Below are positions 25,385-34,068 of a stretch of DNA of 64,000 nt, piece after piece. The notes under the pieces were generated by a model. The model did not search any database. It was not told where the DNA came from and saw only the letters and a program-made list of their open reading frames with translations. This DNA comes from B73-G16 sp964611295 (GTDB taxonomy: Bacteria; Desulfobacterota; B13-G15), in NCBI GenBank assembly GCA_964611295.1, contig CAZSWV010000005.1, positions 54,035 to 118,034 of the forward strand, written 5' to 3'. Position numbers and translations under genes: made by a program. Position 1 is the stretch's first letter. The number at the start of each line of letters is the position of its first letter.

Positions 25385-26134
25385 ATGGCTGGTCATTCCA
25401 AATGGGCTCAGATAAAAAGGAAAAAAGCGGCTCAAGACCAAAAGAGGGGCAAGGTCTTCACAAAGCTTATAAGGGAAATAATGATAGCTGCGCGTTTAGG
25501 AGGAGGAAACCCCGAAAACAATCCACGGCTTCGGGCCGCTATAGCGGCAGCCAAAGCCGAGAACATGCCCAAGGAGAACATCGAAAGGGCTATAAAGAAA
25601 GGCATCGGCGAGTTGGAAGGCAGTAGGCTAGAGGAAGTGGTCTACGAGGGATATGGACCGGGAGGAGTAGCTGTGCTCATCGAGGCCATGACTGATAACA
25701 GAAATCGCACCACAGCCGAGATCCGTCACATATTTGCCCGTGTTGGGGGGAATTTGGGGGCTACTGGGTGTGTGTCCTGGCTCTTTCACAAAAAAGGGAT
25801 AATAAGTGTAAAGAAAGGTGAGGTCCCTGAAGAACGTCTCATGGAAGTGGCTACCGAAGCGGGAGCTGAGGACATAAAGGAAGGGGAAAGTGACTATGAG
25901 ATCTTGACCGCTCCTGAAGACTTCGAGAAGGTCTTAGAGGCGTTAAAGGCAGCCAATATACCTTATCAATCCGCAGAGATAACCATGTATCCTCAAACCA
26001 CAGTCAAGCTGGAAGGCAAAGAGGCCGAGCAGATGCTTAAACTCATGGAACTACTTGAAGACCACGATGACGTCCAAAGGGTTTACGCCAACTTCGACAT
26101 ATCTGAGGCCACCATGGAACGCCTCGCTCAATGA
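25385..26134 (+). CDS. yebC: YebC/PmpR-family protein
   Basis: The 249-residue protein begins with the invariant MAGHSKWAQIKRKKAAQDQKRGKVFTKL and has the other conserved blocks ENMPKENIERAIKKG and YEGYGPGGVAVLIE. Members act as transcriptional regulators or help ribosomes through proline stretches. The neighbourhood with ruvC and ruvA is conserved in many bacteria. The stop overlaps ruvC by 4 nt. Confidence 0.94.
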   Translation: MAGHSKWAQIKRKKAAQDQKRGKVFTKLIREIMIAARLGGGNPENNPRLRAAIAAAKAENMPKENIERAIKKGIGELEGSRLEEVVYEGYGPGGVAVLIEAMTDNRNRTTAEIRHIFARVGGNLGATGCVSWLFHKKGIISVKKGEVPEERLMEVATEAGAEDIKEGESDYEILTAPEDFEKVLEALKAANIPYQSAEITMYPQTTVKLEGKEAEQMLKLMELLEDHDDVQRVYANFDISEATMERLAQ

Positions 26135-26595
26135 AGGTCTTCGGTTTTGACCCCGGAAGTCACCGAGCAGGTTATGGGATAATTGAAGAGGTGGAAGGGG
26201 AACCCGTTTATATTACCTCAGGTGTTATCCCCATAAAGGGCGATCTTCCCCAAAGGCTTGTGGAGTTACATAATGTGGTAAAGCGCTTGTTTTCGGAGTT
26301 CCACCCTGACGTTTTGGCCGTGGAGGCCCCTTTTGTGCATAAGAACGCCAAAACTGCTTTAAGACTCGGACAGATTCAGGGGGTAGTAATCCTTTTAGCT
26401 TCCATTCATGCCATACCCTTTTTTGAGTACACCCCCAAGGAGGTAAAGGAAGTCGTAACCGGTTATGGTGGGGCCTCCAAAGAACAGGTGAGGGAGATGG
26501 TCAGGAGGCTTTTGAAGGTAAATGGGCATATGCAGCTTGATGCATCTGATGCTCTGGCCGTAGCGCTTTGCCACCTTCTTTCCAAAGGCAGATGA
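26131..26595 (+). CDS. ruvC: Holliday junction resolvase RuvC
   Basis: The 154-residue nuclease has the catalytic acidic residues in FGFDPGSHRAGYGI (Asp near 7), AVEAPFVHKNAKTALRLGQIQGV (Glu near 66) and DASDALAVALCH (two Asp near 137-140). It cuts four-way junctions after RuvAB branch migration. It overlaps ruvA by 4 nt. Confidence 0.94.
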   Translation: MKVFGFDPGSHRAGYGIIEEVEGEPVYITSGVIPIKGDLPQRLVELHNVVKRLFSEFHPDVLAVEAPFVHKNAKTALRLGQIQGVVILLASIHAIPFFEYTPKEVKEVVTGYGGASKEQVREMVRRLLKVNGHMQLDASDALAVALCHLLSKGR

Positions 26596-27176
26596 TCTCA
26601 CGCCTTAAGGGAATCCTCGTAAAGAAGACCCCAACGTTTGTCATATTGGACATAGGGGGTGTGGGTTATGGCCTACAGATCCCCCTAACGGTTTTCTATC
26701 GCCTCCCAAAGGAAGGGGAGGTGGTAGAACTGGCTGTTTACACCTATTTGCAAAAGGATGGAATAACCCTTTTTGGTTTCCTATCTGAGGAACAAAAGGA
26801 ACTTTTCGAGATGCTTATCTCCGTACGGGGGATAGGCCCGAAGGTGGCCTTGACACTTCTAAGCGGCATGGAAGCTGAAGAGGTAAAAGAAGCCCTTTTG
26901 GAGGGGGATAGGTCGCGTTTGGAGAAAGTACCGGGAATAGGTAGAAGGCTAGCGGAGCGGATGATCTTCGAGCTTAAGGGAAAATTGGCTTCAAGGCCAA
27001 AGGATACTTTTACTTATGACGAGGATTTCGAAGACGCGCTGGTAGCATTGGTTAGACTGGGTTATCCTAAAGGAGAGGCCAAAAGGGCCCTTAAGCAGGT
27101 CCTCCAACATAAGGGAAAACTCAGTTTGGGAGACCTGCTGAAGGAGGCATTGAGATGTCTATACGGAAGACCTTAG
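26592..27176 (+). CDS. ruvA: Holliday junction branch migration protein RuvA
   Basis: I start at the ATG at 26592, overlapping the ruvC stop (ATGA), giving 194 residues starting MISRLKGILVKK, the family's N-terminus; the longer open frame is not conserved. The OB domain is followed by helix-hairpin-helix motifs VRGIGPKVALTLLSGM and VPGIGRRLAERMIFELK and a C-terminal domain III (DALVALVRLGYPKGEAKRAL). The RuvB gene does not follow here. The end overlaps the TPR gene by 22 nt. Confidence 0.94.
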   Translation: MISRLKGILVKKTPTFVILDIGGVGYGLQIPLTVFYRLPKEGEVVELAVYTYLQKDGITLFGFLSEEQKELFEMLISVRGIGPKVALTLLSGMEAEEVKEALLEGDRSRLEKVPGIGRRLAERMIFELKGKLASRPKDTFTYDEDFEDALVALVRLGYPKGEAKRALKQVLQHKGKLSLGDLLKEALRCLYGRP

Positions 27177-28846
27177 CGGTGGTCCTAGCCCTCTGGGGGA
27201 TGGTCTGCTTCAAAGGTGTGGCCTCCGCTGAACAAAGGCCCCTTTTGGAGTACCTCAAAGGGAGGTTCCTATTCCTAGAGGGGAATTTCGAGGAAGCCTT
27301 GAAGTATTACAAAAGGACCCTTAAAGACGATCCCTCTTCTTCTTTTTTACGGTTTGAAATCGCAGTGGTGCTTTTGAACCTGGACAGAAAGGAGGAAGCC
27401 AAAAAGTTCTTAAGGGAAGCCATAGATTACGACCCTCACAATGCTGAGGCCTTGAAGCTATTAGGCGATATATGTATGTCTGAAGGGAACCTCCAAGGGG
27501 CCATTGAGGCTTATGAAAGGCTATTAGAAGTCATCCCCGATGATACACAGCCCTATTTCACTTTAAGTTCCCTTTACCTGCAAGCTGGGGCATATGATAA
27601 GGCCGTAGAGGTTTTACAAAGGCTACTCTTGAGAAGACCCGAGTTGGCCATAGTCCATTATTACCTGGCTAGGATCTACGTAGAGGGGCAGCGGTACGAA
27701 GAAGGTTTGTCCCATTATCAAAAGGCGATGGACTTAGACCCGAGCATGTCGAATAAGGTGTTGCAGGAAATGGCGTTAATTTATGAACTTTTGGGAAACA
27801 TGGAGAGAGCCCTTAAGCTTTACAGGGATCTTTTAGAGGATAACCCCTTTAATCTTGAGGCGAGGGAAAGGTTGGCTTACCTGCTCCTTAAGCAGAGGAG
27901 GTACGAAGAGGCGCAAAAGGAGCTTGAAACTCTGAAGAAAATAGACCCTGAAAACGCAATGGCCATGGTGAATTTGGGGCTCATATACATGGAAAGAGGA
28001 GAGTACGAAAAAGCAAAGACGGAATTTGAGTCAGCCCTTGTTGTCAAACCCGAGGACCAAAGGGCCCGCCTTTACCTTGCGGCCTCTTTAGTGGAAATGG
28101 ACAGGTACGAGGAGGCCCTCGAAGAGTTCAAAAAGATAAACCCTGAATCCGAGGTTTTCCTTGAGGGGATAAAGTACCTGGCGACCCTTTTGTTGAAAAA
28201 AAACCAAGGAAAAAAGGCCCTACAACTTATCCAGGAAGTCCCTAAAGGTAAAGAAGACCCTGACCTTACATACCTTGAAGCCTTGTTGTTAGAAGAGGAA
28301 GGCGAGCTCACAAAAGCCATAGAAAGGCTCGAGAGGTTGGTGTCGCAAGGGCTTAAAAAAACCCATTACCTCTTTAGACTTGGGGTCCTATACCATAAAT
28401 TGGGCAAGAAGGAAGAAAGCTTACGGGTAATGGAGGAAGTGATCCGTTTAGATCCCAACCATGCAGAGGCTTTAAATTGGGTGGGCTACTCTTATGCAGA
28501 AAAAGGGGTGAAGCTAGACGAAGCCGAAAGGCTCATAAGAAGGGCGCTGGAGTTGAAACCAGACGACGGCTACATAATAGACAGCTTGGGATGGGTTTAC
28601 TTCCAAAAGGGTTTGTATGAAGAGGCCTTGCTCTATTTACAAAGGGCTTACGAGCTCTTACCCAATGACCCCATAATCACAGAACACCTTGCTGACGTCT
28701 ACCTTAAGTTAAGCCAATCAGAAAAGGCCATTAAGCTATATAAGAAAGCTCTAGAACTTATCAGCGATCAGCAGGACAAAGAACGCATCTTGGACAAGCT
28801 AAGGAAGATCTTGGATGAAAAAAAGAGGACCGTTCATAACTTTTGA
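27155..28846 (+). CDS. exported tetratricopeptide-repeat protein
   Basis: The 563-residue protein starts at an ATG preceded by AGGAGG and carries a signal peptide (LAVVLALWGMVCFKGVASA). The rest is about 14 TPR units with the W/L-G-Y-A-P pattern, for example EEALKYYKRTLKDDPSS, GAIEAYERLLEVIPDD and GLYEEALLYLQRAYELLPND. Such proteins scaffold periplasmic or membrane complexes. It lies between ruvA and tmk, overlapping both, with no hint of a specific partner. Confidence 0.88.
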   Translation: MSIRKTLAVVLALWGMVCFKGVASAEQRPLLEYLKGRFLFLEGNFEEALKYYKRTLKDDPSSSFLRFEIAVVLLNLDRKEEAKKFLREAIDYDPHNAEALKLLGDICMSEGNLQGAIEAYERLLEVIPDDTQPYFTLSSLYLQAGAYDKAVEVLQRLLLRRPELAIVHYYLARIYVEGQRYEEGLSHYQKAMDLDPSMSNKVLQEMALIYELLGNMERALKLYRDLLEDNPFNLEARERLAYLLLKQRRYEEAQKELETLKKIDPENAMAMVNLGLIYMERGEYEKAKTEFESALVVKPEDQRARLYLAASLVEMDRYEEALEEFKKINPESEVFLEGIKYLATLLLKKNQGKKALQLIQEVPKGKEDPDLTYLEALLLEEEGELTKAIERLERLVSQGLKKTHYLFRLGVLYHKLGKKEESLRVMEEVIRLDPNHAEALNWVGYSYAEKGVKLDEAERLIRRALELKPDDGYIIDSLGWVYFQKGLYEEALLYLQRAYELLPNDPIITEHLADVYLKLSQSEKAIKLYKKALELISDQQDKERILDKLRKILDEKKRTVHNF

Positions 28847-29447
28847 AGGCATCGAAGGAAGCGGGAAAAGTAGTCATATTAGGCTTTTGTCTGAGTTTTT
28901 GTCAGAGATGGCCTACGATGTAGTGATTACTTTCGAACCAGGTGCCTCAAGCATCGGGGGCATTATCAGATCCCTCTTGCTTGAAGGGAACCTCGTGGAT
29001 CCTTGGGTTGAAGCCCTCTTGTTCTTGACGGAGAGGCGCCAACACATAAAGGAAGTGCTTTTGCCATCCCTAGGAGCGGGCAAGATAGTGTTATGTGATC
29101 GTTTCATCGATTCGACCATTGCCTATCAGGGCTACGGACGTGGTCTTCCCATTGCTTTATTGAAGGAGATAAACGGTAAGATAGCGGAAGACCTTCACCC
29201 TGACCTCACAATACTGTTGGATTGTACCCCTGAAGAAGGGCTACGACGTACCAAGGGTACAGACCGCTTTCAGAAGGAATCCCTTGAGTTTCACCAAAGG
29301 GTAAGGGAGGGTTATCTACAATTGGCCAAGGAAGAACCACATAGGATAAAGGTGGTACCTTCTGATCGCGATAAGCCCCTTGTACAGGCGGAGATACGCC
29401 AAATAGTGCTTGATTTCCTCTCTAGATGGCAATGGAAACCATCATAG
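28815..29447 (+). CDS. tmk: thymidylate kinase
   Basis: The 210-residue kinase has the P-loop FEGIEGSGKSSHIRLL near residue 9, the LID/DR motif VLCDRFIDSTIAYQGYGRG and the dTMP-site FEPGASSIGG, where the usual TREPGG is altered to FEPGAS. It makes dTDP. It overlaps holB by 22 nt, an order (tmk-holB) common in bacteria. Confidence 0.93.
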   Translation: MKKRGPFITFEGIEGSGKSSHIRLLSEFLSEMAYDVVITFEPGASSIGGIIRSLLLEGNLVDPWVEALLFLTERRQHIKEVLLPSLGAGKIVLCDRFIDSTIAYQGYGRGLPIALLKEINGKIAEDLHPDLTILLDCTPEEGLRRTKGTDRFQKESLEFHQRVREGYLQLAKEEPHRIKVVPSDRDKPLVQAEIRQIVLDFLSRWQWKPS

Positions 29448-30304
29448 GTCATGAAAAGCCCATTGCTTTAATAAAGGCCCTTATAAAGAAAGGGAAAGTA
29501 CCCCATGCCTTGCTTTTTGAAGGACCTGAGGGCATTGGGAAAAAGAAGGTAGCCCTTTGGACCATCCAGGCCTTGAACTGTAAAGAAGCACCTGGGGAAG
29601 GTTGTGGAAGATGTAACACATGCGAAAGGATAAGCCGCCTTATCCATCCCGACCTCTTGCTCCTCACCCCACAGGGTGATTCTCTGGGCATCGATCAGAT
29701 AAGGGTGGCGCAACAAATGCTCCAATTCAAGCCCCTTGAGGCCGTTTGGAAAGCAGTCATATTAGAAGGAGCAGACCGTTTGACTGAGGAGGCCGCTAAT
29801 GCCTTCCTAAAGACCTTGGAGGAACCACCGCCTTGGACCCTCATAATCCTTTTGGCCTCTTCGGCTGAGTCCCTTTTACCTACCGTGAGGTCGAGATGTC
29901 AAAAGATAAGGTTCCTACCTTTAAGCGAAAGAGAAGTGGCAGAGGTGTTGAGGAGGATGGGAATAACCGATATCCCTGAAGAAGCCATCCGTATGGGTTC
30001 ACCGGGAAGGGCATTGAAACTTGGGTTCGAGGAGGTAAAAAACTACCTCGCAACAGCCCTAACAGGAGATGAAAAGGAGGTCCTTAAGGTGGCAGAGGAA
30101 ATCGGCCAAGATAAGGAAAAGGCTTTGACCTTTATGGATTACCTTCTCTTTGAAGTAAAGTCCAAGGCCTTTCAATCCCTCTCCTTGAGGGAGAGTTTTT
30201 GGAAACTCTTGGAATTAAAAGAAGCCCTCCTCGAACACGCAAACCCCCGTCTTTGCCTTGAAAGTGCCCTTTTTGAGCTAAAGGGGAAACTATCCCCCTG
30301 TTGA
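29426..30304 (+). CDS. holB: DNA polymerase III subunit delta'
   Basis: The 292-residue AAA+ protein has the N-terminal IIGHEKPIALIKALI, a P-loop-like FEGPEGIGKKK, a zinc module (CKEAPGEGCGRCNTC), the Walker-B region ILEGADRLTEEAANAFLKTLEEPP and the SRC motif VRSRCQKIRF that acts as arginine finger. It is part of the clamp loader. ricT follows after 38 nt. Confidence 0.9.
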   Translation: MAMETIIGHEKPIALIKALIKKGKVPHALLFEGPEGIGKKKVALWTIQALNCKEAPGEGCGRCNTCERISRLIHPDLLLLTPQGDSLGIDQIRVAQQMLQFKPLEAVWKAVILEGADRLTEEAANAFLKTLEEPPPWTLIILLASSAESLLPTVRSRCQKIRFLPLSEREVAEVLRRMGITDIPEEAIRMGSPGRALKLGFEEVKNYLATALTGDEKEVLKVAEEIGQDKEKALTFMDYLLFEVKSKAFQSLSLRESFWKLLELKEALLEHANPRLCLESALFELKGKLSPC

Positions 30305-30342
30305 GGTAAAGCGAGGCCCGTGTTATCTTTTGAAACCCCGAG

Positions 30343-31137
30343 ATGAAGCTGGTAAAGGCAAAATTGCTGGGGAAAGGGGTTATTTGCACCTTCGCCATCA
30401 AGGACTTCGAACCCAAGGCAGGGGATTTCGTAGTAGTATCAACCCCTACAGGCCCAAAACTCGCCCAAGTCTTGGGCTTTCCCTTCGAGTGCGACGTAAA
30501 AGGCGAACCTCCCCCTTTGGTCCTAAAACGGGCTGACAAGAGGGACTTCAAGCGCCATGATCAGATAAAGCAAAAGGAGATGTACGCATTTAAACTATGC
30601 AAAGGCTTCATAGAAGAATTGAAACTTCCTATGAAATTGGTGGATGTGGAATCGATACCGTCGGAGAAAAAGATGGTCTTCTTTTTCACTTCTGAAACAA
30701 GGGTAGATTTCAGAACCCTTGTCAAAAAGCTTGCTGCAAAGCTTAAACTTCGGATAGAAATGCGTCAAATAGGCGTAAGGGACGAAGCAAAGATACAAGG
30801 GGGCATCGGACCTTGTGGAAGGGAGATATGTTGTCAGAGTTTCTTGAAGAGCTTTGACACTGTAACCATCCGCATGGCCAAGGAACAGAACCTACCTCTT
30901 AACCCCGAGCGTATCTCGGGGCTTTGTGGAAGGCTCATGTGCTGTATCACCTTCGAGATGGACGTCTACCATGAGATAGGGGAGGAACTCCCCAAATTTG
31001 GAAAGAGGGTCTCAACACCTTATGGAGAAGGTAAGGTAGTACGTCAGAATGTCCTCCTCAAAACGCTCACAGTTGAACTAAAAGACGGTTCTATAGTTAC
31101 GCTACCTTTGGAGGAGGTAAAACCTCTGGAGGAATGA
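30343..31137 (+). CDS. ricT: PSP1-domain protein, RicT/YaaT family
   Basis: The 264-residue protein has the PSP1 C-terminal domain and the cysteine pattern CGREICC then CGRLMCC near residues 165-205, which in RicT bind an Fe-S cluster. In Bacillus RicT works with RicA and RicF in RNase Y-dependent RNA maturation; here no partner is in view. The tmk-holB-ricT-metG order is conserved in many bacteria. Confidence 0.88.
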   Translation: MKLVKAKLLGKGVICTFAIKDFEPKAGDFVVVSTPTGPKLAQVLGFPFECDVKGEPPPLVLKRADKRDFKRHDQIKQKEMYAFKLCKGFIEELKLPMKLVDVESIPSEKKMVFFFTSETRVDFRTLVKKLAAKLKLRIEMRQIGVRDEAKIQGGIGPCGREICCQSFLKSFDTVTIRMAKEQNLPLNPERISGLCGRLMCCITFEMDVYHEIGEELPKFGKRVSTPYGEGKVVRQNVLLKTLTVELKDGSIVTLPLEEVKPLEE

Positions 31138-31141
31138 AGAA

Positions 31142-32656
31142 ATGAAACATACGTTTTACGTTACTACTCCAATTTATTACGTGAACGATATCCCTCACAT
31201 TGGACATGCATATACCACGGTAGCTGCTGATGCTTTGGCACGGTTTAAGCGTCTTTTAGGTTACGAGGTATTTTTCCTCACAGGAACCGATGAACATGGT
31301 CAGAAGATAGAAAAAGCTGCAAGAGAAATTGGGTTAAGTCCAAAGGAACTTGCAGATAAGGTAGTCGTCCGCTTTAAGGACCTTTGGAAGTTACTTGACA
31401 TCTCTTATAACGACTTCATCCGCACCACTGAACCTCGCCACGAAAGAGCTGTGGTGTCCTTTTACGAGAAGATCTACGAAAAAGGCGACATTTACCTAGG
31501 CGAGTATGAAGATTGGTATTGTGTCCCTTGTGAAAGCTTTTGGACCGAAAAGGAATTGGCAGAAGGATTTAAGTGTCCCAGCTGTGGCAGGGGGGTAGAG
31601 CGTTTGAAGGAGGAAAGCTACTTTTTCCGACTCTCAAGGTATCAGGAACCGCTTTTGCGCTTCTTAGAAGAACACCCCGATTTCGTAAGACCTCAATCAC
31701 GATATAACGAGGTTTTAAGCTTTGTAAAAGGGGGGCTCAAGGACCTCTCTATATCGCGAATGGTCTCGAGGTGGGGCATACCTCTTCCTAACGATAGGAG
31801 GTTTGTGCTTTACGTATGGTTTGACGCCCTTGTCAATTACCTGAGCGGAATTGGTTTTCCTGAGCCGGAATTCCAACGCTTCTGGCCTGCAGATTGTCAT
31901 CTAATAGGGAAGGACATCCTGAGGTTCCATGCGGTCTATTGGCCTGCCTTCCTCATGTCTGCAGGTCTTCCCCTTCCGAGGAAAATCTTTGCCCATGGGT
32001 GGTGGACAGTAGAAGGCAAGAAGATGAGCAAGAGCTTAGGAAACGTAGTCGATCCTTACGAAGTGGTCAAACGCTTCGGTGTGGACCAATTCCGTTACTT
32101 CCTGCTGAGGGAAGTGCCCTTCGGATTGGACGGAGATTTCTCCGAAAAGGCCCTTGTACAGCGCATAAATAGCGAACTGGCAAACGACCTTGGTAACCTC
32201 GTAAGTAGGACCCTTGCTATGGTTAGACGGTACCTCGATGGTAAGGTCCCCTCCCCTACCCCTCAAGGCGAGGTCAAGTCCATGGCTGAAAAGGCCTTTT
32301 CTGACTATTGTGCCCAGATGGAGGAGCTCTCCTTTCAAAAGGCCTTGGTCACCATTTGGGATTTCATTGGCTTTCTCAACCGTTACATAGACCGTGAGGC
32401 GCCATGGAGTTTGTTTAAACAAAAACATCAAAAAGTGCTTGAAGAGGTCCTCTACAACTGCCTCGAATCCTTAAGGATAATCGCCCTTATGGTGTATCCG
32501 ATCATGCCACGTTCTGCTCAAAGGCTGTGGGACATGCTTGGATTTGAAAAGGGACTTGATGCAGTAAAGGTAAAAAGCAAGGAGATTTGGGCAGGCCTAC
32601 CTGAGGGCCAAAAGGTAAAGGAACCCATACCTTTATTCCCCCGGGTGGAGGTGTAG
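31142..32656 (+). CDS. metG: methionyl-tRNA synthetase
   Basis: The 504-residue class I synthetase has TTPIYYVNDIPHIGHAYT (HIGH), the zinc site CVPC...CPSC, the WFDALVNYLSG block and KKMSKSLGN (KMSKS). The anticodon-binding helical domain completes the C-terminus. It is the short form, lacking the C-terminal tRNA-binding (EMAP-like) domain. It charges initiator and elongator tRNA-Met. Confidence 0.95.
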   Translation: MKHTFYVTTPIYYVNDIPHIGHAYTTVAADALARFKRLLGYEVFFLTGTDEHGQKIEKAAREIGLSPKELADKVVVRFKDLWKLLDISYNDFIRTTEPRHERAVVSFYEKIYEKGDIYLGEYEDWYCVPCESFWTEKELAEGFKCPSCGRGVERLKEESYFFRLSRYQEPLLRFLEEHPDFVRPQSRYNEVLSFVKGGLKDLSISRMVSRWGIPLPNDRRFVLYVWFDALVNYLSGIGFPEPEFQRFWPADCHLIGKDILRFHAVYWPAFLMSAGLPLPRKIFAHGWWTVEGKKMSKSLGNVVDPYEVVKRFGVDQFRYFLLREVPFGLDGDFSEKALVQRINSELANDLGNLVSRTLAMVRRYLDGKVPSPTPQGEVKSMAEKAFSDYCAQMEELSFQKALVTIWDFIGFLNRYIDREAPWSLFKQKHQKVLEEVLYNCLESLRIIALMVYPIMPRSAQRLWDMLGFEKGLDAVKVKSKEIWAGLPEGQKVKEPIPLFPRVEV

Positions 32657-32658
32657 AG

Positions 32659-33054
32659 GTGTATGGGAAAGAGATACAACTGAGATCTAGCAAAAGGATA
32701 GAGCTCATCGACATCACCCCAAAGGTACAAGAAATTGTCGCTGCTTCAGGTGTGAAAGAAGGAGTATGTCTCGTCTTTGTCCCCCATACTACTGCTGCTG
32801 TGACTTTAAATGAACACGCGGATCCCAGTGTAGCTTATGATATCCTCGAAAGACTTTCCTCCCTTGTACCAGAAAGGGCATCGTATCGACATACTGAAGG
32901 CAACGCTGATAGTCATATCAAAGCGAGTTTAATGGGCTCTACAGTAATGGTCCCAGTAGGAGACGGCAAGCTGTTGTTGGGGACGTGGCAAGGTATCTTC
33001 TTTTGTGAGTTTGACGGCCCTCGTAACAGGCGTGTCATAGTGAGGGTATTCTAA
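32659..33054 (+). CDS. YjbQ/UPF0047-family protein (thiamine phosphate synthase-like)
   Basis: The 131-residue protein begins with GTG after a GGAGG. UPF0047 motifs are FVPHTTAAVTLNEHADP, NADSHIKASLMGSTVMVPV and LLLGTWQGIFFCEFDGPRNR. Some members show weak thiamine-phosphate synthase activity, but the physiological role is unsettled. It sits directly between metG and rfaE1 with zero to 2-nt gaps. Confidence 0.9.
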   Translation: MYGKEIQLRSSKRIELIDITPKVQEIVAASGVKEGVCLVFVPHTTAAVTLNEHADPSVAYDILERLSSLVPERASYRHTEGNADSHIKASLMGSTVMVPVGDGKLLLGTWQGIFFCEFDGPRNRRVIVRVF

Positions 33055-34068
33055 ATGCCTTGGAACAGGGTCCTTCAAGGACTTGACATAGATGCGGTTC
33101 TTTCTTCCTTTTCGAAGACAAAGGTATTGGTAATAGGCGACTTGATCTTAGATGAATTCATCTGGGGCAAAGTCGAAAGGATATCCCCTGAAGCGCCCGT
33201 ACCTGTGGTAGAGGTAGAGGGGCGAAGTCGCCTTATGGGGGGCGCAGCCAATGTAGCCCACAACATAAGGAGTCTTGGGGGGGAAGTCTACCTCTGTGGG
33301 GTCCTTGGCGAAGATGAAGAAGGGGTGCAATTAAAGCAAATGTTAAAAGAGAAAGGCATAAAGGACCTAGGGGTATTTGTAGATCCGTTACGACCTACTA
33401 CGGTCAAGACCAGGGTCATCGCTTCTGGGCAACAGGTGGTGAGGTTTGATAGGGAGACAAGGGATCCCCTGTCTCCCTCTCTTGAAGGAAGGCTGATCGA
33501 TAAGGTCAAAGAGTTGTGGACGGAAGTCCATATAGTTTTGCTCTCTGATTACGGCAAGGGAGTTATCACCAAAAGGTTAATGAAAGAAGTTCTGGGGCTG
33601 AAGGAGCTTTATCATAACAAGGTGATAGTTGACCCAAAGATAGGCAATTTTCACCTTTACCGTGGCGTAACCCTCATGACCCCAAACACACGTGAGGCCG
33701 AAGCCGCTGCTTCCATTCGCATAAAGGACGTGTCTACCCTCACAAAAGCCGGGGAAAAGATCCTTCGGACCTTTAAGCTTGAAGCCCTTTTGATAACACG
33801 TGGTGAGGAGGGAATGGCCCTTTTTAGACCGGGGGAAAAGGTGTTGCTGATCCCTACTGTTGCCAGGGAAGTCTACGACGTCACCGGAGCTGGTGACACT
33901 GTGGCGGCGACCCTAAGCCTAGCCCTTGGAAGCGGTCTAGATTACCCTCAAGCAGCAGCCCTGGCCAACTGTGCTGCGGGAATAGTGGTGGGTAAGCGCG
34001 GTACGGCTACCGTGAGCCCTTCCGAACTAAAAAGTTCCGTACTTCTAAACCAGACATCAGGGCATTGA
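33055..34068 (+). CDS. rfaE1: D-glycero-beta-D-manno-heptose-7-phosphate kinase
   Basis: The 337-residue PfkB-family kinase has VLVIGDLILDEFIWGKVERISPEAPVPVVEV at the N-terminus, GGAANVAHNI, and the anion hole/catalytic base in YDVTGAGDTVAATLSLAL. It is the kinase half of HldE as a stand-alone protein. It supplies heptose-1,7-bisphosphate for ADP-heptose, consistent with the heptosyltransferase at 12.9-13.9 kb. The 3' end overlaps convergent murJ by 62 nt, so the two C-termini are encoded by the same DNA. Confidence 0.92.
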   Translation: MPWNRVLQGLDIDAVLSSFSKTKVLVIGDLILDEFIWGKVERISPEAPVPVVEVEGRSRLMGGAANVAHNIRSLGGEVYLCGVLGEDEEGVQLKQMLKEKGIKDLGVFVDPLRPTTVKTRVIASGQQVVRFDRETRDPLSPSLEGRLIDKVKELWTEVHIVLLSDYGKGVITKRLMKEVLGLKELYHNKVIVDPKIGNFHLYRGVTLMTPNTREAEAAASIRIKDVSTLTKAGEKILRTFKLEALLITRGEEGMALFRPGEKVLLIPTVAREVYDVTGAGDTVAATLSLALGSGLDYPQAAALANCAAGIVVGKRGTATVSPSELKSSVLLNQTSGH